DNA of 37,015 nucleotides from CAVVYA01 sp963752345. GTDB lineage: Bacteria; Pseudomonadota; Alphaproteobacteria; SMXQ01. Below, one piece after another: positions 32,501 through 37,015 of this stretch. Numbering within the stretch: position 1 is the first letter of the stretch; each line of letters starts with the position of its first letter. The stretch covers positions 1-37,015 of the forward strand of contig CAVVYA010000019.1 of assembly GCA_963752345.1 (NCBI GenBank), read 5' to 3'. A model generated the notes under the pieces. That model was not told the origin of the DNA and ran no database searches. It saw only the letters and a program-made list of their open reading frames with translations. The position numbers and the translations under genes were made by a program.

Positions 32501-33127
32501 TCATGTCGCGCGGCGCGTGCCTGCGCACGGCGTCGCGGGGATGCGTGCCGCGCCGATAGTAGGATGCGTGCCGGCGCGGATAATGGGATGCCTGCCTGCG
32601 TACGACTTGGAATACGCGCCTGCGCGCAACCTGGAATGCGTGCCTGCGCACGACACGGGCTGGTCCGAGAGCCGCCAGGCATATTGAATGAATGTCTCGC
32701 GCGCCTTGCCGCAGTCGGGCAGCGCCGCCTCGCGCACGAAGCCCAAGCTCTCAAGCCAGCGGTGCGCGGCGTGGTAATTCGCGATGCTGCGGCATTCGGC
32801 GCGATGGCCGCCCGCCGCCAGCATGGCGGGCTTCAGCACCCGCAGGCCCCAGCGCGTCAGGCCGCGCGCCACCATGGGCCATCGGTCGGTGGCGAACATG
32901 CCGACCTGGTAGGCGCCGGGATGGATCTCCGCCGCGCTCACCACGGCGGCAGGAACGCCCTCGTCCGTCGCGGCGACGGCGCCGAAGCGCGACAATGCCA
33001 CCACACGAGTCGCCAGGTCGGCCGCGTCATAGCGCGCCATGCAGGCGTCGATCTCGGCGCGGTCGCACGCGCGGATGTAGAGCGCCACATGAAGCACGGC
33101 GCGCCAGTCGAGCGGCAGGATGATCAT
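32501..33127 (-). CDS. GNAT-like phage protein (gp13 type) with repeat-expanded tail
   Basis: About 208 residues from the ATG at 33127 (MIILPLDWRAVLHVALYIRA). The core to about residue 150 has the GNAT-like pattern seen in phage proteins of the T7 gp13 type: DEGVPAAVVSAAEIHPGAYQ, VGMFATDRWPMVARGLTRWG, ECRSIANYHAAHRWLESLGF with REAALPDCGKARETFIQYAW. In such proteins the acetyl-CoA loop is often weak, so catalysis is uncertain. The last 45 residues are different: they come from five 24-bp tandem repeats and read as a low-complexity R/A/G/T tail (RAGTHSRLRAGAYSKS-like). The gene lies between TerL and the portal. The tail probably arose by repeat expansion over the original stop. Confidence 0.65.
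   Translation of the reverse strand: MIILPLDWRAVLHVALYIRACDRAEIDACMARYDAADLATRVVALSRFGAVAATDEGVPAAVVSAAEIHPGAYQVGMFATDRWPMVARGLTRWGLRVLKPAMLAAGGHRAECRSIANYHAAHRWLESLGFVREAALPDCGKARETFIQYAWRLSDQPVSCAGTHSRLRAGAYSKSYAGRHPIIRAGTHPTIGAARIPATPCAGTRRAT
32537..32656. repeat. 24-bp degenerate tandem repeat (five units)
   Basis: Units start at 32537, 32561, 32585, 32609 and 32633, each with the pattern GG(A/G)AT(G/A)CG(T/C)GCCTGCGC. They lie in the C-terminal end of the GNAT-like gene and keep its frame (8 residues per unit). Confidence 0.8.
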
Positions 33128-33308
33128 GATTTCGATCGCCCCGCGCTCGCCCAAAAAAAGCTGTCGCCCCGGACTTGATCCACCGCGGCGTCATCGGCGG
33201 CATCGTCTCTGTGCTGAAATCCGGCGGACGCGGGATCAACGCGCCATCGGTCTATGGCCCGCCTGGTTATGGGGCCAGCCCCTGGTGTCGTTGCTTGACA
33301 TCAGGCAT

Positions 33309-33346
33309 CCGGAAAAGCAAAACGGCGGCCACCTGGACCGCCGTTT
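33309..33346 (-). terminator. Terminator behind the PEP-CTERM gene at 33365
   Basis: A stem of AAACGGCGG/CCGCCGTTT around a 9-base loop, followed on the minus strand by TTTTGCTTTTCC. It lies 19 bases behind the stop codon. Confidence 0.75.
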
Positions 33347-33364
33347 GCCGCTCCTAGATCAAAC

Positions 33365-33958
33365 TTAGGCGGACTTGCGGCGCCGAGCTATGACGCCGAG
33401 ACCGAGCAGCCCCACGCCCAAGACAGCAAGCGTTGCGGGTTCGGCGACCTGTGTAGCGCGCGCAAAGATGCTGTAGTGCGAGACATCACGGCGCACGACG
33501 GCACCCGGAAAATTGAATGGCGGCTCCGTGAAGGGCGTGCTCCAGGTGCCGGTCGCAGCCTCCTCGTTAAACAAGAAGCTGGTCAGGTTCGTGCCTTCTC
33601 CCGACTTGAAGGTGATCATGTAATCAAAAGCGGCGAAGTTTGCGCCAGCGATCGTCCAGGTGCCCGTTAGACTATTCACATTGGTTTGCAACACGACCGT
33701 CGCGATCCAGTCGGTTTGGCCGAAAAAGGCGTTGGCGTTGACGGTTGCCACATTGGCAACCGTGCTGGGGTCCGCCGGAGTAATGTCTTGGCAATTGCTC
33801 GCCGCCGACTGGGTTCCAAGCGAATGCATGACTTTCGCCGTGGCATCAGCCGTAAACGAGGCGGGGCACGCAACCAGAGCGGCATGGCTCGGCGAAGCAA
33901 AGCCCATGGACAGGCCGATCGCGGCCAGAGCCATAGTCGGGATGAGTGAAACTTTCAT
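33365..33958 (-). CDS. PEP-CTERM surface protein
   Basis: The product has 197 residues. The signal peptide is MKVSLIPTMALAAIGLSMGF, cut after SHA near residue 26. The mature domain is beta-rich (FGQTDWIATVVLQTNVNSLT, WTIAGANFAAFDYMITFKSG) and contains two cysteines (LVACPASF, SNCQDITP). The C-terminus is VAEPATLAVLGVGLLGLGVI with the basic end ARRRKSA: a PEP-CTERM signal with AEP instead of PEP, a common variant. It is transcribed in the direction of the phage operon but has its own sigma-54 promoter (33994) and terminator (33309), and sits between TerL and the GNAT-like gene. The function in the matrix or surface is unknown. Confidence 0.9.
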   Translation of the reverse strand: MKVSLIPTMALAAIGLSMGFASPSHAALVACPASFTADATAKVMHSLGTQSAASNCQDITPADPSTVANVATVNANAFFGQTDWIATVVLQTNVNSLTGTWTIAGANFAAFDYMITFKSGEGTNLTSFLFNEEAATGTWSTPFTEPPFNFPGAVVRRDVSHYSIFARATQVAEPATLAVLGVGLLGLGVIARRRKSA

Positions 33959-33993
33959 GGGGGTGCCCTCGCCAAATTATATTTCACTCTGAG

Positions 33994-34011
33994 TTGCAAG
34001 AACTGCGCCAC
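33994..34011 (-). promoter_or_regulatory. Sigma-54 (-24/-12) promoter of the PEP-CTERM gene at 33365
   Basis: On the minus strand, TGTGGCGCAGTTCTTGCAA has TGGC and TTGCA boxes with 10 bases between GG and GC. Transcription would start near 33984, 26 bases before the start codon. Confidence 0.6.
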
Positions 34012-34058
34012 AAATTTCTCAGCCCAAATCAATGGCTTGATCATGCCCTATTTGGAAC

Positions 34059-34080
34059 CCTGTAAGCTTAGACTTACAGG
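34059..34080. promoter_or_regulatory. Perfect palindrome CCTGTAAG-N6-CTTACAGG, candidate activator site
   Basis: The palindrome has 8-base arms and is centred about 85 bases upstream of the predicted sigma-54 transcription start, where enhancer-binding proteins of this promoter class usually bind. The arm CTTACA recurs upstream of the other plus-strand PEP-CTERM gene (31408, 31428). Confidence 0.45.
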
Positions 34081-34162
34081 CGAGTCGAAGAATTTATCAC
34101 TCCAGTCGCGCTGACCTAATTCGGGTTCCATCGAACAGGGCTGGCGCGCCGGATGCAGCGGA

Positions 34163-34195
34163 CCAATGGGCCCCGGATCACGTCCGGGGCGACGA
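34163..34195. repeat. Single palindrome GGGCCCCGG...CCGGGGC
   Basis: One copy of the short palindrome also found twice at 29169-29257. It lies between the end of TerL and the sigma-54 promoter region. Confidence 0.7.
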
Positions 34196-34270
34196 TCTTT
34201 CCGACGAACATGGCATGTCCCTGAGCGCGGCCGGCGGTCGGTGAGACTCTTGCTCTCCGTCCCGCTCCCC

Positions 34271-35699
34271 TCACCACACGAAGGGATCGTAAGGCGCGCG
34301 CGGGGCCTCGGCGTCGTCGGCCGGATCGCGCTCGGTTTCGGCGAAGCGCAGGCTCATGAGGCCGTAGCGCGTGGCGCTCATGAGGTCGTCGGCGAGCTTG
34401 ACCACCAGTCCGTCCTTGCGGTGATAGAGGCGGAACTCCTCGAACCACTCCTCGAGATGGCCGAAGACCCTGAGCCGCGCGGTCTGCATGCGGTCGAGCA
34501 TCGCCATCAGCCCGGCCTCGACGCCGTTCGAGCCATCCTCGAACGCGGCATGGACCGGCAGCATGGCGAGGCCATGCGCCTCGGTACTGGTCCTTGAGCG
34601 CCTCGCCGCTGCCCTTGTCGTGGGCGAGGCCGTCATGCGGCCAGGCCCACGGCATGCTCTCGCCCCACGGCTTGAGCGCCGCGGCATGAATCAGCGGCGT
34701 CGCCTCCTTCTTGCGGTAGGCGTGCGTCACATAGACGCAATCGGCGTCGCGGTCCCATGCCAGCTTGACCGCCGCCGTGGGATGATCCCAGCCGAAATCG
34801 AGAGCGCCCAGCACCGGCCAATGACCGGCAATGGCGAACGGCGCGACCTTGATCAGCGCCTCGTCGAGCGGAAACACGCGGCCCGAACCGAGCAGCGGCA
34901 CGCCCTTGGTGCGCGCTTCGCGCTCGTGCGCGGGATAGCTCGCGACGATCGCCGCGCGCTGCTCCGGCGTGTAGTGTTCCGCATCCTCGATGGTCATGCA
35001 GGTGACGTGGCGCGTCATCGGGCGCGCGGCCCGGCGCAAGGCCTGGCGCGTGTTGCCATTCATGTCATCTCCTTCGCCTCGTCGTCGCTCAGGAACATGC
35101 GCACCACCTCCGACATGCCGAGCAATGGCGTGAACGTGACGATGACGATGCCGTCGGTGGCGTTGGTCCGCGTCAGCCCCTCGGTATAGATGTCGAGCGG
35201 CGGCTCTTCGTCGAACCAGACGCCGTCGAGCGTCTCGCCCTGCCACTTCTCGCGGCCCTTTTCATAGGACTTGAACAGCAGGGTCGAGGCGGCGCCCGAG
35301 ACATAGCGCACCACGATGCTGTCGATGCCGTCGGCCACGCCGCGCGCCGGCGTTGCGCTGACGACGCAGCCGGCGGGAATGGCGCCGGTGCCCCATTCCT
35401 CTTTCTTCTGCGGCGGGCCGAGCAGCATGCGCTGCGGATGTCGCGCGTGCTCTCCGCCGTCACGCCCGCGGCCCAGAATTTCACCGGACCGGCGAAGCGC
35501 TTGCCGACCCACCAGTCGGGATAGGGGCCGGTAAGGTCATTGCCCTTTCCGCGGCGCCCGCCATGGTCTTGCCGAGCTGGTTGCCGGCCATGAACAGCCG
35601 CTCACGATGAACCGCCCCCGCCGCGTGAAACGCCGCCTGCTTGCGGTAGGGCCGGTAGGTCGCCAGCCGGTTGCGCGCCGCCCGCCTGGCCTGCTGTAC
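34271..35699 (-). CDS. terL: Terminase large subunit, several frameshifts
   Basis: Joined frames give about 475 residues. In order: LATYRPYRKQAAFHAAGA, the Walker A region LFMAGNQLGKTMAGAAE, YPDWWVGKRFAGPVKFWAAG, AIPAGCVVSATPARGVADGI, LLFKSYEKGREKWQGETLDG, the Walker B region VWFDEEPPLDIYTEGLTRTN, VTFTPLLGMSEVVRMFL, HVTCMTIEDAEHYTPEQRAA, VPLLGSGRVFPLDEALIKVA, the nuclease motif LGALDFGWDHPTAAVKLAWD, and the C-terminal EEWFEEFRLYHRKDGLVVKL with DDLMSATRYGLMSLRFAET. This is a complete ATPase-nuclease packaging motor. Shifts lie near 35550, 35440, 35070 and 34595; the motifs themselves are intact. It follows TerS closely and should be in one operon with it. The start codon cannot be fixed because of the shifts. 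Confidence 0.85.
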
Positions 35700-36274
35700 T
35701 GCAACTCCGCAGCGCCTTCCGCAAGCGCGGAGCGCAGGTCGCGAAGCTCGGCAACGAGGGCGGAAAGCTCTTCATCCGACATCTGCTCCACGGAGGTCCG
35801 GACCTCCACCTTGTCCTTGAACAGGCCGAAGCTGCGGCCGAGCATCTCCAGGGCGCGCAGCTTGTTGGCCAGCCTTTCACCTTGCGCGTCACGCCGGTCT
35901 GCGTCCGGCGTCCGCCATTCACGTCGAACAGCTCGTCCATGTCGAGCGCCGCCACTGCCCGGGCGAGGTCGTCGGGCCATTGATAGGCCCGGCTTCAGCA
36001 CGCCGTTCTTGTTGAACAGGCCGCGGAGTTCAGGCGAAGGCGATGCGGCGAAGTTCGTGATCGTCGCGGCCGCCGTGACCTCGGTGCGCCGCGCGCCCTC
36101 CGTCAGGAGCTCCTCGATGCGCGCCGCGATCGGCGGATGATTCTTGAGGCGCGAGATGTTGCAGATGCCGACATAGCCCGCCAGGTAATAGGCCTGTGGC
36201 GCGGACGTTCCCTTCGCCATCTCCTGCGCGAAGCGCTCATGGCGCGGATTGGCAAGCATCGGCATGGTTGGCAA
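35537..36274 (-). CDS. terS: Terminase small subunit, frameshifted
   Basis: The ATG at 36274 begins MPTMPMLANPRHERFAQEMA. The N-terminal domain NPRHERFAQEMAKGTSAPQA with YYLAGYVGICNISRLKNHPP is the helix-turn-helix DNA-binding part of this terminase small subunit type. In the middle, a second frame (about 35990-35885) encodes the expected DLARAVAALDMDELFDVNGG, so two compensating shifts flank it. The C-terminal part NKLRALEMLGRSFGLFKDKV is also typical. Homology ends near 35700; the open frame runs on to 35537 only by overlapping the start of TerL in the wrong frame. The protein would recognise the packaging site and hand DNA to TerL. Confidence 0.8.
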   Translation of the reverse strand: MPTMPMLANPRHERFAQEMAKGTSAPQAYYLAGYVGICNISRLKNHPPIAARIEELLTEGARRTEVTAAATITNFAASPSPELRGLFNKNGVLKPGLSMARRPRPGSGGARHGRAVRREWRTPDADRRDAQGERLANKLRALEMLGRSFGLFKDKVEVRTSVEQMSDEELSALVAELRDLRSALAEGAAELQYSRPGGRRATGWRPTGPTASRRRFTRRGRFIVSGCSWPATSSARPWRAPRKGQ

Positions 36275-36486
36275 CCCTCTCCAAAGTGTGCGACAGGCCG
36301 ATCAGCCGGCTGACACCGGCGCGCGGACAGCGCACCGGCGCCGAGGCGGGACCGCCGATCCATCAGGCGTATTAATCCCGGAGTTCGCCGTCGCCGCGCT
36401 CGAGCCGCTTCGTACGGCGTCGCACAAAGACGCTTAATTGGGGTAAGTTACCGCCCGGTAATGCCCCTCAGTTCAGCAAGGCAATC

Positions 36487-36582
36487 ATGAGTGCCGACGA
36501 CGGCTTTCGCGGCTTCCGGATCATGCTGGTCCTAGCCGCCATCCTCTATACCCTGCTCATTGTTTCATTCTGCTTCGACTAG
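36487..36582 (+). CDS. 31-residue single-span membrane peptide
   Basis: An ATG at 36487 opens a 31-codon frame: a charged start (MSADDGFRGFR) followed by one membrane segment (IMLVLAAILYTLLIVSFCF) and a final Asp. Tiny single-span proteins are hard to prove. The clean charge pattern and the stop directly behind the helix argue for a real gene. It is on the plus strand, divergent from the terminase genes, and lies 112 bases before the hypothetical gene at 36695. Confidence 0.4.
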   Translation: MSADDGFRGFRIMLVLAAILYTLLIVSFCFD

Positions 36583-36694
36583 GCCGGAACACCTTGGTGC
36601 CTGGGCCCAAATCCTATTTGGTACGGTATGGAACGAAAACGGTCCTTTTGCGTTATGGTACCTTTTTGCAAAAGTCAGAAATTGGGGCAGCAAT

Positions 36695-36928
36695 ATGCTG
36701 ATGTATGCGGAGGTGGTGGACTCCACAGGGGAGGTTCTTGTGCGGCTAGAGGCTGATGTCTCAACCGATAGTGACTTGGCCGCCTTGGTCGCAAGGATCA
36801 ACCAGCGGTTCGGAGAACGATACCCGCAGCGTTCTGTTATGTTGGCCGCTGGGAAAGCTGGATGCATGATCCGCGTCGGCGCGGCGGTGGCGGCTTCCGA
36901 TGAAATCCGCCGGAGCGAGCTCGCCTGA
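36695..36928 (+). CDS. Hypothetical protein
   Basis: The product has 77 residues from the ATG at 36695, chosen over the upstream open frame (from 36560) because GGGGC lies 7-8 bases before it and the upstream codons look non-coding. The sequence is MLMYAEVVDSTGEVLVRLEA, SDLAALVARINQRFGERYPQ, with CMIRVGAAVAASDE near the end. This is an alpha/beta soluble domain without membrane segments. I recognise no family. It is divergent from TerS and may already belong to the host or to the early region of the element. Confidence 0.5.
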   Translation: MLMYAEVVDSTGEVLVRLEADVSTDSDLAALVARINQRFGERYPQRSVMLAAGKAGCMIRVGAAVAASDEIRRSELA

Positions 36929-37015
36929 ATGGGCTAGGTGCGTTTGCTACCTATTGCCGCACAGTCGCCGTACCGCCAGTGGCGCGCGCCGCGGCCGCTC
37001 GTCGTCGGCTTCGCC

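Noticed and set aside
15178..36274. Gene transfer agent of the Rhodobacter type
   Set aside because: That agent has a long-tailed siphovirus-like gene set. The portal, nozzle, tube and ejection genes here are of the short-tailed T7 type.

Overview
GC-rich DNA (about 65% G+C by eye) from what looks like an alphaproteobacterium. The terminase, portal, nozzle and ejection proteins are of the type found in alphaproteobacterial podovirus-like prophages. Three proteins end in PEP-CTERM sorting signals, and the intergenic palindromes are of the kind common in that class. I cannot name the genus. No rRNA, tRNA, integrase, replication gene, attachment site or CRISPR array is visible. Because only virion, packaging and lysis genes are seen, I cannot tell an intact prophage whose early region lies outside the window from a domesticated particle cluster.

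The backbone is a T7-type (short-tailed) virion operon read right to left on the minus strand: TerS (36274), TerL (to 34271), a GNAT-like protein (33127-32501), two small proteins starting MCFFG (32487, 31263), portal (31062-29293), a small ORF, scaffold-like protein (28863-27951), then after a 7.3-kb interruption the capsid (20636-19776), a small head protein, tail tube A-like and B-like proteins (19068-16279), a gp14-like internal virion protein (16231-15710), a lipoprotein, two very large ejection-protein-like genes (15043-12410 and 11636-9228), a membrane protein, tail fibre (8012-6460) and a lysis block (5294-3478: holin-like protein, SleB-type endolysin, membrane protein with an 18-residue repeat).

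The most unusual part is a family of four modular proteins, called A (3115-1523), B (11636-9228), C (15043-12410) and D (27784-26527). B and C begin like podoviral ejection proteins. A and D begin with a different shared module. All four share a linker around a (K/R)LLAYxYxQTTEPxEAVRRAV motif and end in variable C-terminal domains. B, C and D end in related domains containing G(P/L)PWD or GPWD, and D looks like polymorphic toxin type 44. A ends in a lysozyme/transglycosylase-like domain. Directly behind B, C and D sits a small membrane-anchored protein of one loose family, with start codons 3 bp behind B and overlapping the stop of D. This is the layout of polymorphic toxin-immunity pairs, but mounted on the internal proteins of a phage particle. 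My main proposal is a short-tailed phage or phage-derived particle that carries C-terminal toxin domains on its ejection proteins.

The accessory (moron-like) genes are three PEP-CTERM surface proteins (22461-20845, 31552-32244, 33958-33365), each with a good sigma-54 -24/-12 element upstream; a LuxR-type regulator, a CheY-like receiver and three small membrane or hypothetical proteins between scaffold and capsid; and an FkbM methyltransferase with a glycosyltransferase fragment beside the tail fibre.

A caution applies throughout. At least a dozen genes, viral and host-like alike, are interrupted by single-base frameshifts whose downstream frames still encode well-conserved protein. One lies on a run of nine A. 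This looks more like indel error in an uncorrected assembly than wholesale decay, so coordinates of frameshifted genes are the span of the joined frames.
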